Source of the DNA: Monosiga brevicollis MX1
Lineage: Eukaryota; Opisthokonta; Choanoflagellata; Craspedida; Salpingoecidae
NCBI RefSeq assembly: GCF_000002865.3
Contig: NW_001865053.1
Location: forward strand, 204,840 to 268,839
Length of the DNA stretch: 64,000 nucleotides
Direction of reading: 5' to 3'
Positions 12,201 through 24,527 of the stretch are shown piece after piece. The position numbers were made by a program, and so were the translations under genes. The notes under the pieces are model-generated. The model was not told where the DNA came from. It was given only the letters and a program-made list of their open reading frames with translations, and ran no database searches. How positions within the stretch are numbered: the stretch's first letter is position 1; every line of letters starts with the position of its first letter.

Positions 12201-13636
12201 GCAAGTAGAGGCCAAATTGGCTAGCCAGCCCCCGTGAATGATTTCACGGGCTTGGGCTGTAAGAATGAGCGGGACAGCAACGGTTTTTGCAGGCTTGATG
12301 ACAGTACCAAGCCGCTCGCGGATGGAATTCAACACGTCACTAAAGTGTGCCGCGAAAGCATAGGAGCATCGTGAGGCAAGACTTTGCGCGGATGTGACGG
12401 AAATGCAGCTCGAGTCACTCCAGCGAGGGCATGAACGAGCGAACCTATGGACGGCAGCAGCCGGTACGCTAGGGGGCACCAGAAGACTTGGATCGAGCGC
12501 AAGCATGGTTGGCGATGATTGTAACGTATTGAGGCCTGGGTGAGAGGTTGGAAAATCGGCAATATCTGTGTCCATCTATACGTGTCAAGGTGAGCACACT
12601 GTTTGAATCTCAAGCAAAAGGTCACCCACACCCATGGACGCGCTGAGAGGACCGGCAGAGCTATGTCAGGCTCGGAGAGAACAAAAGGCGCGTACCTCGG
12701 TCAATTCTCGGTCGTGATCTAGCTCGGCCTGGCGCAACTGCTCACGATTCGATTGAATCTCGTCCTGCGTCCAATGGTAGCAGAGTCAAAGATTGCTTCA
12801 CACCAAAAGCGTGAATCATTGCCAATCCAGACAAAACCCGCGTACCTGGGCTTTTTGCTGTAGCCGTTCCACGTTGGCCATCCGTTCCTGGTGTTTGCGC
12901 AGTGCCTTGATTTGCTTTTCGGTTGCCGCCCTGGCGCGCGGAGCGAGAAATGAGGTGCTGCACAGGATATGAAACAAGCCCATGAGCCAACACTCACAAG
13001 GCCCTCTCATGCTGAGTTCTCAGACTCTGGAGTTCGTGGTCAGTCTTTGCTTGAAAGGCGCGGGTCTCTTGTCGCAAGCTGCAGACCGACATAGGGCAGC
13101 AAGGGTAAGCCAGCGGCAAACTCGACCACCACAGAGCACTATCACGCCGACAATTGGGTCCTGCGTAGGACAAGAAAGCCCACGCACGAATGTCGTTGGC
13201 CAGCATTGGCTTTAAGTGGGGATAGCGTGAGATTGCCAGGGGCCGTCGTTCCATCCTGGTGTTGGGCAGCTGGCGGGGGAGAGGATGCCTTGGCGGGTCC
13301 CAAGCTGGTGATCCAGTGACCGCAAATCAAGTGAGTGCCTGCCTCATGCAAGCCAAAACTCAAGCCAGTAGAAGAATGCCGGCCACACGTACCTGATGTC
13401 AGGCAACTCATCCTCATCACTCGAATCGCCGCTTTCAGCGGCGGGCAAGTGCAGCTCTGCACCGGCCGTTTTCACACAAGCAAGCAAGAATGAATTTGAG
13501 AGCCGTGATCCTCATCGTCGTCGTCGGTGCGTTTCCCCCCTTGCGCCCCTCTCATCCTGTACACCGCCGGCAGCATGCCATGGCAACGCTTGGCCTTCAC
13601 TTTACTCGTACCATCGTCCGAATCAAGCGGATCCAT
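9280..13636 (-). CDS. Multi-exon coiled-coil and helical protein, possibly ATRIP-like
   Basis: I do not firmly recognise this gene. Read from the right, a probable start MDPLDSDDG (13634-13636) leads to an acidic exon with GDSSDEDELPDI. A coiled coil on three exons follows (about 12720-13090; QETRAFQAKTDHELQSL, QIKALRKHQERMANVERLQQ, IQSNREQLRQAELDHDREL). Then come many exons of helical, repeat-like sequence such as LREVARILAG-type segments, ALIYRLLLDKALYCAVPAA and LVRLAALINRIIDNLTLIL. It closes with a disordered Ser/Thr/Pro-rich tail of about 280 residues ending at 9280-9282. An acidic N-terminus, a central coiled coil and a helical C-terminus resemble ATRIP, the partner of the ATR checkpoint kinase, but the match is by layout and not by a clear motif. 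It may also be continuous with the PDZ-FERM gene upstream. Exon order and strand are well supported; identity is not. Confidence 0.5.
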
Positions 13637-13645
13637 CTTGCCGTC

Positions 13646-13668
13646 CGAGAGTGAGAGAGAGTGAGGGA

Positions 13669-13737
<69 letters not shown>
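13646..13737. repeat. Compound (GA)n(GT)n microsatellite
   Basis: A GA run to about 13700 passes directly into a GT run to 13737. It lies between the probable first exon of the unassigned gene and the end of the PDZ-FERM gene. Confidence 0.95.
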
Positions 13738-13740
<3 letters not shown>

Positions 13741-13930
13741 AATGGCGCTGCCGCAACGGTCACATTGTCAGACAAAATCATTTGCCGAATGGTCGCAAGC
13801 TTGGAAAAGGCGCTCATCTGGCCAGAGGATGGCGCGAGCTTGTTCGGTTGGATTGGAATGTACAGGAGGGCTTTGAACACTTCAATGAATGGGCGACAAG
13901 GGCTGAAGGCATGGCCATTTGCTTAGAGGT

Positions 13931-16900
13931 CTAACAGGCGACATCGCTCTGCAGTAAGGCTTTCATAAGGGCTTGAAGCTTGTCAACGTGCTGTTGCCCA
14001 AGGGTGAGCAGTGTCCAAGCTGACAGCCGCCACAAGTCGGCGTCGGCCCTTGATACATTTTCGTTGGCAACAGCTGCCAACAGCATGGCACAGCATGTCA
14101 CATGCACGTCCAGGCAGCCGGATAATATGCTGGCCTACTCGGGCACACGCAAAGCCGTTGTCATGAGGGCAACTTTGGTTGGGCTCAAAATGTGATGCTT
14201 AAAGCGGAGCGCGCACCTGGAGCTCGGTCTCATTGGGAGGCATGGCTCGAACACAGTTTTTGGTGGCTTCAAAAAGGTGGCACACCAGAAGAGACGAGCC
14301 TGCAATGTCGTCATCTAAGAAAGACTATGGTAAATCCCCAAGCCACGTGAGCTCGCACATCGTCAGGCGGGCCAGGCTGCGGCTGGCATCAGGCGGCGCA
14401 CCTCGTTATGAATCACCGCGGAAATGAGAAACTTGGTGGAGCGATTCAGCTCACAGCAGGCATCCCACATACGCGACTGCGATTCCCAACAAGCACAAGG
14501 AGAAACCATTGAACATGCTCTCGATGTTGACATTTGTTGCTCACCACCAGTGTCGGCGACGTATGTCCACTGCGATGGCCAATGACTAATTCCGCCAACC
14601 TTTTGCAGGGAGTAATCAGCTGGATCTGGAACTGAGTGCAGGCTTCCGGCAAGAGAGCGAGCGCGCAACTCGCAAAGCTGAGTGCTGCGCCGGCAAATCT
14701 GCTCAAAGGAACCACGGCAACCGCACCAGGAAAAACGTAATCAGCACGCTGCACATCGCCACCGTACATGTCATGGACTGCCGATATCTTTCATGCCACC
14801 TTTCTTTGCTGAGGAATGGTTGCTGCCTCAAGGTGTAGCCCACCTGTTCGATCGCTTCCCTTCGGCTGGCCACGGTTAGGGAGTCAAGGTCAAGGAGGTG
14901 CATTGACTCAAAATCAAGATTGAGTAAGCATCGTAGCTCTTCTCGGCCCTCTGACGCCAACCGCAGGTGCGGGCTTATTGATGCTGAGACCCGTGTGTCA
15001 TCAAAGACCAAGACGGGCGACGGGGCAAAGACACTCTGATCCGACGGTGAGCCCCCATTTCCGCTGTACCGCCCATCTGTGCGAGAGGCATTGGCATCCT
15101 CATCACCGGACATGTCCGTCAGATCCAAACGTGATTGCGCAGCGCTACCAAGCGCATTGGAGGCCACCTCCAAGTCTGCGGAGCCATCAGGCAAAAGCGG
15201 CAAGCGAGTATCCAGCTGGGCAGTAGCATGCCACGAAAGATCATGAGCACGGCCCGACCCAAGGGCTGGTGGAAAGCTATGCCAAGCAAACTCAAAAAAT
15301 AAAAGAAAGGTCTTGAGGGTGGGATGCCATAAAACTACCTCGTGCCACCACCCATTCGCACGCCCAAATGTGTCGCTTTCTCCCACATAGTTCCAACCGG
15401 CCTCGAGCACTCGATGTGGCCCAAGATAAGGCGGTATATCATACTTGAGAAAGCAGCACAGACAACAAGATCAGTGCATGTCAAGCTTGAGGTGCTTGAC
15501 GAAGGCAGGCGAGCCTTCTTTGGTCTTCTTCTTAAACAAACTTGATGGCTTGACCTCACAAAACATCAGAGCACCCATGGCTTACCAATTGTTCAACACC
15601 TTGCAGGAGCGAAGAGGGGCGATTGGGATAGATGGTTTGATGTAGCCCTGCGCTATCGACAACCAGATGAGTTGGTAGTCTGCAAACCAGAGGGTAGATT
15701 ATCAGGCCAGAATGTTATGGGACACTAACCGTCGAGAGTTGCAGCAAACCGCTGCAGCGCGTCCATGGGCCCTTCAATGGTGAAGGAGTCAGGGGCATCA
15801 TGTTCAAACTTGATTTGCAACATGCGTTGTGGCTCGCTTAGAACCATGATGCTTGTCACATCACCAATCGCCGTGATCACCGAACGTGCCTGATCCAGTC
15901 GAGGGGATTCGAATCACATTGTGACCATTCCGGCAGTGAATGCCACAGCCAGCCCCAAGAAGCGCCCGCGCGTGGTTCGTGCTCCAAAGCAAGTCGAAAT
16001 CAACTAACCTCGCGACCACCAGCAACATTGAGAAGGACAATGCCATCAAGGCCATCAATGGTCAGAGTGGCATCCACGTCGTTGAGCCGCAGGTCTCGAA
16101 AAATCTGGCTCCGAACAACCCATTGCTGTAGGCAGGCGTCAATATACTGCAGCTGCAGAGCCGGGAGACTCGAGGGTTGCTGGGCATTGGGGTCAGGTGC
16201 TTGTGAGCTGAGAACGGCACCAGCCTGGCGTGAGATGTTCTGTGAAATGATCGACGAACCGAGACGAGTTTGCACGCGTTGGTCAGCAGCTTGACCACAT
16301 CCTTGATCCGTTTTCCGGTCAGGTAGTGGGAAGGGAAGAACGTGGTCAGTCCCACGTCCGCTCTGCAAACATGCAAAATGAAGTTGGGATCAGAATGAGG
16401 CTTGGCGAGCCAAGGGCCCATTTGCTGCACGCAGCCAACATACGCAATGGCCTTGATGTCGGTTCGATCTCGATCATGCTCAAGCATCCAGCACTTGACG
16501 TGAATTGCAGCGAGCCTGTGTGCACGAGAGCATCCCCGAAGATGGTCGTCCATTAGAGAAGCGGTGAAAACGCCCTGTCTGCTCACAAGCCATCACGCGC
16601 GTGCGCGCACGCATAAAGGAATAAGACATGGCTGTCTCCCAAGGCCGTAATGCTAGGCTGACTTGATAATAACGTCGGCTGAGAGCTGTGGGTGCATGTT
16701 CTGCACCACAAGATCCGACTGGATTTGACGATACAAATAGTCCATGGCGTTTGGACACCGTTGAGCAAAGCGCTCAGCTTGACAAGGCACATGCCTGATG
16801 ACAGCAGCGTGGGTCAGCACCAAACAATGGGCTTTTTCAACGCAAAATGTTAATCGAAAAAAAGGGGGAAAAAACGGACCAAAGGCGCAAGTACAGGCGA

Positions 16901-18640
16901 TGCTCGGGACGCATGTCATCGACGATGGCTTGGATCAGGGATGCCATGGGCAGCAGCCGCTGCATGTGTCGCCCCGAGTCCTACGGCCCCCAATCGCACG
17001 TGAGGGATTGGCCATGCAACTCGAACCATGCGCCTTGCAAAAGTCATATGGGTACAGCAAATTTCAACGCAAGCCAGTCAGAGAGGATTCTTACGCTCAA
17101 AATGAGAGCAAACCGTGCGGGACATTCAAGGGCTTTCTTGCTCGCCACCTTGGCAAGAATGTCCTGTCAACAGACGACCAACCCATGTGGATAGGACGGC
17201 GTCGTGGATGGGTGAGAAGTGGAGAGCCATTGTGAAGTGGCGACAGAAGCAAGCAAAGGTGCGCAATCGAACCTGGACGGTTGTGTTGCGTGCATAGCTC
17301 GTCGTCACGTAGGCCTGGTGCGGTAGGTAGACCTTGAGGCGATTCTGATTGCCGGAATGTGAGGGCCGGCGGGCCGGAATGGCAAGTAACAAGCGCAGCT
17401 CGGCATGACGCTCGCTGTGAGGAGGCAGAGTGGATAGCCAGCAACAAGTTGAGGGGGTGCAATGCATGCCGGGGGCCCAATGATTGGTTTGCACATGATG
17501 AATGATCGCAAGTGCATATTTGGCTGGCTTGAAGCGGTTCTCATTTGCATCCCGCGTGTGATGATGCGGGTAGATGTGGAAACGTAATGCTGTTGTACCT
17601 CAGAGCCTTGATGACCATCTCCGGAGAGTAAGATCGGACATCGTTGCCATTAACCTCATAAAGCTGAGCACCTGGCACGACGATACCACTTGCGCGAGCA
17701 GGCCCCTCAGGGCGCACGCGCTCGACTGCGCAAGGGCCTCGGCCTTGGATGATGAATCCAAAGTTCCACCAAAGCTCCAGCTGGTTTGCAGGGATGCCTT
17801 CGGCCGGGGGTCGCTGCAATGTAGCAAACAACACATGAGCTCACATTCGGCTGCCACCAAAAACGAGGTTGAGGAAGGAAAGCCCAGGTTCAAGGATGAC
17901 AATGACGTCGAAGACAGCCGCACCTTGTGGGCGGGAGTTGGGCAAGCAGTACTCGATTGTGGGAGAAGGCGCACGGTGCGGTGGGCGGCAATGTCGGCAA
18001 TTTCGGGTCGTTGCGCGGCACTGTACTGGCGCTGACGACGAGATCCCGGGGTGGAGCGACCCCGCACCGGATCAAGCGTCACGCGACCCCGTACATGACT
18101 AAGAACGGGGCAAACGTTTATCCGAGCCAGCAGCAACGACGGTGCCAACGGGGTTGGGATGAGTGAGGCGCCATTGGACGGGCGGTGCACGGGAGATGAA
18201 CGCCTTTTCAGGAAAGCATGGCACTGACTCAAGGTAATAGAGGATCGACTGGCTCTTTGTGGCAGCCTCTTCAAATCCGTATTCGATGCCCTCCTGCGAG
18301 TCGGCAAGGCAAGCGTGACATGCAAGTATCGCTCGAGCTGCCCGCTGAGGGCGATGCAGAGGCAAGGCGCAGGCAGAGACTGAGCATGCTCTGCTTTCAC
18401 GCACTTCCTCGCATACAGCAGGCCATTGGCTTGGCGCTGGTAACCAGTGCCACTGTTGATCATGGGAACTATCGGTAGCGAGTGACAGCAGCAAGCAGCA
18501 TGGCCGTGAGCTGGCCCTGCAGCCACAGGAGAAGCTGTCAGCAGGCGTGGATCCAAAACCCACTCTTGAAAGATCAGCCGGTGCGGATCCGCCTCCCAGG
18601 GAGCAGCCCTACGGCTAGGGCCGTCCACTACCACGGCCAT
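13931..18640 (-). CDS. PDZ and FERM domain protein, FRMPD-like
   Basis: The order from the N-terminus is a first exon at about 18640 (MAVVVDGPSRRAAPWEAD), a disordered basic stretch, a PDZ domain on 17590-17830 (FGFIIQGRGPCAVERV, ARASGIVVPGAQLYEVNG), then a FERM domain spread over 15600-17380. F1 shows LKVYLPHQAYVTTSYARNTT and DILAKVASKKALECPARF. F2 shows NAMDYLYRQIQSDLV, MHPQLSADVIIK and DVGLTTFFPSHYLTGKRIKD. F3 shows DVDATLTIDGLDGIVLLN and MLQIKFEHDAPDSFTIEG. PDZ followed by FERM is the FRMPD layout, and the F2 wording is closest to FRMPD as I remember it. FAK-type FERM domains also look similar, but no kinase is present. A long acidic linker and helical exons follow (14250-15300). The frame stops at 13931-13933, though a further exon near 13780-13900 (FIEVFKALLYIPIQ) may belong here too. 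An upstream in-frame Met exists at 18718. Confidence 0.68.
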
Positions 18641-18728
18641 CCTCCCACTGCTAATGCCCGTCGTCTCCTTGGCTAGATCACCGCACACACACGCGTGTAC
18701 GCCCCCCCGGGCTTCCAACGGCTAGCAG

Positions 18729-18822
18729 CATCTCTCTCTCAATCTCTCTCTCTCTCTCTCAAAACTCTAAATCTCTCTCAAAATCTCTCTCTAGCTCTCT
18801 CTCTTCTCTCTCTCTCTCTGTG
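18729..18822. repeat. Degenerate CT-rich repeat
   Basis: Interrupted CTCTCT blocks with AAAACTCTAAAT spacers flank the long pure repeat to the right and probably share its origin by slippage. Confidence 0.85.
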
Positions 18823-18868
18823 GTAGTTGTGCTTTTCCTTTGTGTCTTTGACCGACCAAACCAATTCA

Positions 18869-19049
<181 letters not shown>

Positions 19050-19264
19050 ATCATCATAAAATCCGAGGGTTGAACTTGAATTTCGATAATAAACAAACCC
19101 TAACGACTGGCATGTGGTCCAGAAGACGCTCTGGCGTAGGTGTCGGCGTCGAAAACTGATCGAGTGGGGTGGAAGCGGAGGGATTGGTCAAGGAAGGGGT
19201 ACGACTGATCGGCCGGCAGCGGCACTGTGCCTCTTGTCGCCTTGGTTTGACAGAAGAACCAAGT

Positions 19265-22200
19265 TTAGGCGGAAGTGGCTGTTGTGGTCGTGCGGAGCGC
19301 CACTGACAGTTGATCCCCAACCTGCAGCAGTCCTTCTTGTCCAGGCTCAGATTGCGCAGCGTCGCACAATAGGCCAAAATAGGTCCGTCCCTACAAGTGA
19401 AAAGTTGAGTCGCCCCCTATGATGAGCGGGCGAACGGGGCAACTGCAACAAGACCAGGTGGCCAAAGCCTAAGGCAATTCACAACCGCAAACACGGATAT
19501 GGACAAGCCTCACTCACCGCGATCGAGCGACACTTGATGAGACTGGACAAGACAGCGGGATCGACGCGCCCCGTCGCCTGGTGCACGCAGACCATTGAGC
19601 AGCGCTCGCACGACTTTAAGACTTCAAGGCGCACATTCGAGCCGGTCAAGGCACGCCAGTGGTCTTCCGCAAAGGCTGGCAGGCCCGGGCCATCAACAAT
19701 AACGTTGGGCCGGAAAACGTCAACCTCAACGGGTGCACGGTGCCAGGTGTCACGAAACATGGCATGGCTAGCGGCGCTAACAACCAGGAGCTGGGCCTCA
19801 TTGGCCAGCTGACGGCGCGGTGATTGCCCGGGCACACCACGACACGTCCGCGCTTGTGCGCGGTCGGCATACACGAGACGCGCATCCGCACGTCCAGTGA
19901 CGGCCACGAAAAACCGAGCGGCCGCGTCCCCACAGTCCAAGGCGGTAACGCTGTCACTACACAACCGAACGGCGCGACGCTCCTCCCCAGCCTCGGGCAT
20001 AAGGGTAGCAACGTCAATCGTAATGGTGTTGGCTCCTGCATGGGTCCGTATGATGAGCTGCTGCTCGGACGCAGACCACACAGGCTCCACGGTGGCCAGC
20101 TGTGGGTACTTTTTTTGGGTGAGGGCGCGGCCATTCCCATCCACCACCATAAATAGACGGTCCCCCTCCAAGCCATCCGGTCCCAGCGTTAGAGTTGTGA
20201 CACGCATGGCTGCACAGGATTTAACGGGGTAGATCAGCAGCTGCGCCACGCGCACTTGAGCAGCCTGGGCCGCCTCATGGGGAAGAGACGTTTGATAACG
20301 ACGACCCCGCACGTAATAGTCGTCCAGATGCGCCACGAGACGCTCGACATCCTACGTCAAAGAACGACAAGCCGGGCTTGTTGAGCGACAACAGCAAGAT
20401 GAAAGTGGAAACACCCAATGACGCAGAGGTTGATGGAACTTGTGTTGCGGAACGCACGTTTTCGTTGGAGTGGAAGCCAAAGCTGGCCCGCAGTGCCCCG
20501 ATGCAACGCCCATCCTAAGCACAAGAACTGCCATGAGCCTGATCAGCTGCACGTGTCAGCATGGCACGCCACGAAAGGACGAACCACGACGTCATCGTGG
20601 CTGCCGCATCGATAGCCAGCATCGATGAGGCTTTGTACCATCGCTGGATCGTTGCCTGCCACATCGTGACAGGCACCCGCATTGCACATGCAGCCTGTGG
20701 CGGTTTATAACCGAATAATGCAAACGTGAGGCGGGCAATCCATCCCAATGCACCCCGTCACGGCCCGCACCCCAATAATGAACCCCCCGGCGTGTGCCAC
20801 ACTGACCGCTTCGCATAATGATACCGGCAGCGCGGCATTCCTGGGCTGCTGCGGTCACAGAGACGGGGCTGCCGTCGGCCCAATCCATGTTGAACGTAAC
20901 TACTGGACCCTATCACCACAGATGGAAGAACCGGGTCAAGAAAGGCTCGTTTGCATTGGCTTTGGCGGTTCGTTAGGTCTGCCCGCGCAGTAACAACAAG
21001 AGCGTGGATCGGGCCTGGCCGGGGATTTCGCGCCTACCGTTGGCTCACCAGCCGCGTGAATGCGGCACAGCGGACGTCCATTGTCGTGGTGCAGGTCTTG
21101 CAAAGCTGTTCGCAGCTCGGCAGCCAATCTCCGGACCTCTGCTCGACGTGCCGTCATGGCGGCTGACCGCCAGAGCCGAAAGCCTTCCTACGATGTTCAA
21201 TGTTCCTGATTGGTTAGAAAGACGCGTGCGAGCGTGGGCTGCGTCGAGGATGCGCACGCACCAGCGCTCCTGCCAGAGCAGTATGTGGTAGACTGCCATG
21301 CTCAAAGCGACGGGGGTCGGTGGTCTTGTGTGGACGTTGCAGAGGGACACGAGAATCGTAGACCTATCATGTGCGAGGGCTGAGACCTGTGCCATACTTT
21401 TGTGAAGAGCGCGGGCACCGTCAAGGTCGTACCGCGATGCCTCCGCCTCCAAAGTAGGCTGGGTTGGCCAGCACCGACATGCTAAACACGTTGGCAACAG
21501 TCGCATCCATGCACATGAGCCCAGATACGATTTGCACACGGAACAAGCTGGGTTTTGCAAGAAATGGCACGGGGTACCCCCACCCTGCAAGTGAGGCGAA
21601 AGAGGGCAGGCGGCGTGGGCGGGACACCACCTCTCATTGCGGACCACAAGGGCACCCAGGCCGGATGGGTAGCCAAAGAGCTTGTAGCAAGAAAAGACGG
21701 TAAAGTCGGCACAGCAAGCGGCCAAGTCCAGGGTTCCGGTGGCCAGCAGGGCTGAGGCATCCAAGAGGGTCTGGCAAGAGCGGGACCAGCGGAGGATGTG
21801 TTGCATATGAGGCGGCTTGCCCGAGTGACGAGCTGGCCAGCTGCGGACATTCATTTGATAAAAGCGCCGGGGAGGGATTTGCAGTACGGACATGGAATCG
21901 GGTGCCGGGGGCGTGGGTCAGGCGGCCCTCGCGTGCGGCCTGGGTGAAAACAAGGAAGCAAAAAAGGCGACGGGTGGATGCAGTTGAGGGGTGCGGTCGC
22001 ATGTGCGCAAATTCCTTGGTCAAACGATGGACCAACCTGGAGGAGATCGAGGTCAAAAAGGCGACCACTGAAATTGCATTGTGCGGGTAAAGCAAAGAGG
22101 CTCGCTGGAGAGGATGCCTCGTCAGCGAGTGCCGTTGTCGTGGCCTCCAGATACTCGAGTTGGTCGGGGGCGACGGGCTGAAAGGTTAGGCCACGCTGAG

Positions 22201-22895
22201 CAAGGGGTCCGCGCATGCCCAGGACGGAGGTGTGATTCCATGTGACAGGCATGAACATGCCAGAGCCCGTCGCATCACCCGGAGCATAGCATTCGGCCAC
22301 GATTTGCAGCGCGGCCGTGGCAGATGCCGTGATCACGACCGTGTGGCTAGCGGCGCTCACATTGAGAAGGCTGGCACAGACAAGAAAGAAACCAGCAGGA
22401 CGAGAGGGCGCGGGCAACAGCATGAGTGTGCGCGTGTATGCAGGGGTGAGATTGAGTGGTCCGGCCTTTGGGATACGCCAGCTTGAACAGCTTGAGCTGG
22501 GCTGTGAGCGAGGCCGCGACCAGGCCAGCCTTGAGCCTACGTGAGAATGGCGGTGCGCAGCTGGGTGTCGAGGGACGGCGAAACTTTGGGAGCATCCGAT
22601 ATTGCTGCCGTGGTATGGCTGTTGATCAGCAGGTTGGTGGCCAGATGCTTGTGGGCTGCTGATAACAGCTCCTGGCAGGGCACGGCTGAACCGGCGTTGT
22701 CGAGGTAGACTAAAGTATGAAGATCACAGCAAAATTATTAGCAGTGGCAGCAACGCAACAAACCCCCGCCACGGCCATTCAATCAAACGTTGCTCTCCTC
22801 TCACCTGTTTCCTCTGTAATCTGCGGATAGGTCCAAGTCTCCCCCTGCACCGTGACGGCCCGCGCCTGTCGATCGCCTCTGCCATCCGCAGCCAT
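19265..22895 (-). CDS. MOCOS: Molybdenum cofactor sulfurase
   Basis: The enzyme moves sulfur from L-cysteine onto molybdenum cofactor to activate xanthine dehydrogenase and aldehyde oxidase. The N-terminal half is a NifS-like PLP domain: YLDNAGSAVPCQELL after the first exon, VVITASATAALQIVAE, the PLP-lysine segment FSCYKLFGYPSGLGAL (about 21650-21710), and AYFGGGGIAV. The persulfide cysteine lies in CMCNAGACHD near 20690-20720. The C-terminal half is a MOSC domain on one long exon (19500-20336): VAQLLIYPVKSCAAM, GLEGDRLFMVVDG, CRGVPGQSPRRQLANEAQ, VDVFRPNVIVDGPG and CERCSMVCVHQATGRVDP. A final exon (about 19265-19389, GRTYFGLLCDAAQ, LQVGDQLSVA) completes the MOSC fold and stops at 19265-19267. 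Start Met is at 22893-22895. Both halves and the key Lys and Cys residues are present. Confidence 0.93.
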
Positions 22896-24107
22896 CGCCG
22901 TCGCCGTCGAACACACACACACCGCCCTCCACAAAAAACTGCTTTTGACGATATGCCCTCACTTTGTCTGACAAAGTCATTGTCAGATGTTTATGGTGGA
23001 TGTTAGAAGGGGGGTGTTACTGTCGGGCAGGCTGCAGGACAGCTGTCATTTGGGACACGGGGTCAGGCACCGGGGCACGTGTGGAAGAGGCTGGTCTTGG
23101 TTCGAACCCGACCTTGTATTCGCAGGTGCATGCAGCCACAGGGTGTACCCTCACCCAGCACACCAGCCCTCAACCCAACCCAAGACACGAGCCAGCAGGC
23201 AGCCCCGTCCAATGTCAGAAACCAGGAAGGACTCCCATCATAACGCGCACATCCGTACACACTGTCCCTTGCGCACTTACACACGTGCAAATGTACCCTC
23301 TCTCTCTCTTTCAGTGTGTACGTGTGTAGACTTAAGTTTTTTAGGGAATTTTGTATGACATGAGATGATGACGTCAGTGTCCATGTGTGCATGCATTGGC
23401 ACGCTCCCACCCCCAACGGCCACACCGATAACACATTAGTACCACACCCCCACACACCATTCCAACAGCATTCCACTTCACTCCACCACACCCACCAGCA
23501 TCACCCACCACACCTGCCCACATGACGCTGAACGGGCACAGGATGATCTGACCAGCTCCCCACAGCTGCCGCCCCCGTCCCCGCACCGTCGTTGCCGCTT
23601 GTACTGCACTCCACCTCCTTGTTGCTTGTAGCTTGCTTGTATAGTTAGCCGCATCGGTTGACAGACTCTTTCACCCCAAAAAGTGTGCACACCACCACCA
23701 CCACCACCACCGCCGCCGCTGGTTCAACACGTGCCACGTGCATGTACATGTAGCTCAGGGTCCGGATGGCACTTCGTCACGTCACGTCACGTCCTGAAAT
23801 GCATGTGCGCCCTGAGATGAGAGATGAGCGATGAGCGATGAGAGATGAGAGAGAGGGATTTGTGGAATGATGCCTGGCTGGGTCTGGCATTTTACTGCAT
23901 CGACCTCGATACATCAGTGACCACCGTCATACCAACCAGCCAGCCAGCCAGCCAGCCTCCCTCGACCAGCCTTGACCAGCCTTCTTCCCCGATCATTGCT
24001 CCTCTAGCTCGCCACCACCAGCCGCCACAACCACACACGCTCTCTCGATCTCTCTCGGATAATCCTTTCCTTGTCCTTGTCGCCGTTGTCATCGCGCCAT
24101 CATCACC
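22896..24107. promoter_or_regulatory. Divergent upstream region of MOCOS and the small Ser-rich gene
   Basis: No gene is seen. The stretch is rich in repeated short motifs. Two CACGTG E-boxes are separated by one base at 23728-23733 and 23735-23740. Three tandem GTCAC units lie at 23776-23790, and a TGACGTCA site occurs at about 23370. A GATGAGA/GATGAGC tandem runs at about 23814-23850, and short GCCA tandem units lie at 23937-23957. These look like candidate promoter elements; binding is not shown. Confidence 0.45.
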
Positions 24108-24527
24108 ATGGGTCTGTTCAACTGGCATCACCACAAGCACGATGACGCGCACCGGACGTCCAAGCGCAGCAAATCGGGCTCGGACAGCACCAGCAGCAGT
24201 CGTGGTAGCAGCCAACGACGCAGCCGCAAATGTGCCAAGGCCCTGTCCAGTGGTCGCTCTTCCAACGCTTCATTGCAGTCCCAACGATCCTGCGAGACCC
24301 ACCGTACAATCGCGCACGTCAACACCCATGTGCGCATGATTGAGGTTCAACAACCCGCCGCCTCTCGCCACCTTGACGTCGATTGGGCCGTCAGCACCAA
24401 GGCCCTCTTTGAGGAAGAGCGCCACCGCAACTCCACCTCCTCCTCTGCCTCTTCCTCTACCAGTGGCTCCCCCCAAATGCAGCGCCGTCGCAATTGGGTC
24501 TCCCACCTCACCACCTCTGACCTTTAA
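24108..24527 (+). CDS. Small basic Ser-rich protein, unknown
   Basis: A single-exon frame of 139 codons starts in a good context (CACCATGGG). It begins MGLFNWHHHKHDDAH, so a Gly at position 2 could allow N-myristoylation. The N-terminal half is basic and Ser-rich (RTSKRSKSGSDSTSSSRG). The middle is more ordered (VNTHVRMIEVQQPAASRHL, VDWAVSTKALFEEE). The end is a poly-Ser tract followed by RRRNWVSHLTTSDL. I recognise no domain. Support is the clean start context, length and lack of competing frames. It could be a real short gene or one exon of a longer one. Confidence 0.5.
   Translation: MGLFNWHHHKHDDAHRTSKRSKSGSDSTSSSRGSSQRRSRKCAKALSSGRSSNASLQSQRSCETHRTIAHVNTHVRMIEVQQPAASRHLDVDWAVSTKALFEEERHRNSTSSSASSSTSGSPQMQRRRNWVSHLTTSDL

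Noticed and set aside
15600-17380. FERM domain taken as focal adhesion kinase
   Set aside because: F2 has FAK-like spacing, but no kinase domain follows and a PDZ domain precedes; FRMPD fits better.
17600-18718. 372-residue minus-strand frame
   Set aside because: It crosses introns of the PDZ-FERM gene; the PDZ exon itself is in another frame and parts of this one are non-coding.
19090-19102. CCCTAA, telomere-like hexamer
   Set aside because: Only one copy; no array.
19646-20176. 176-residue minus frame over the MOCOS MOSC exon
   Set aside because: Shadow frame; the MOSC motifs are in the other minus frame.
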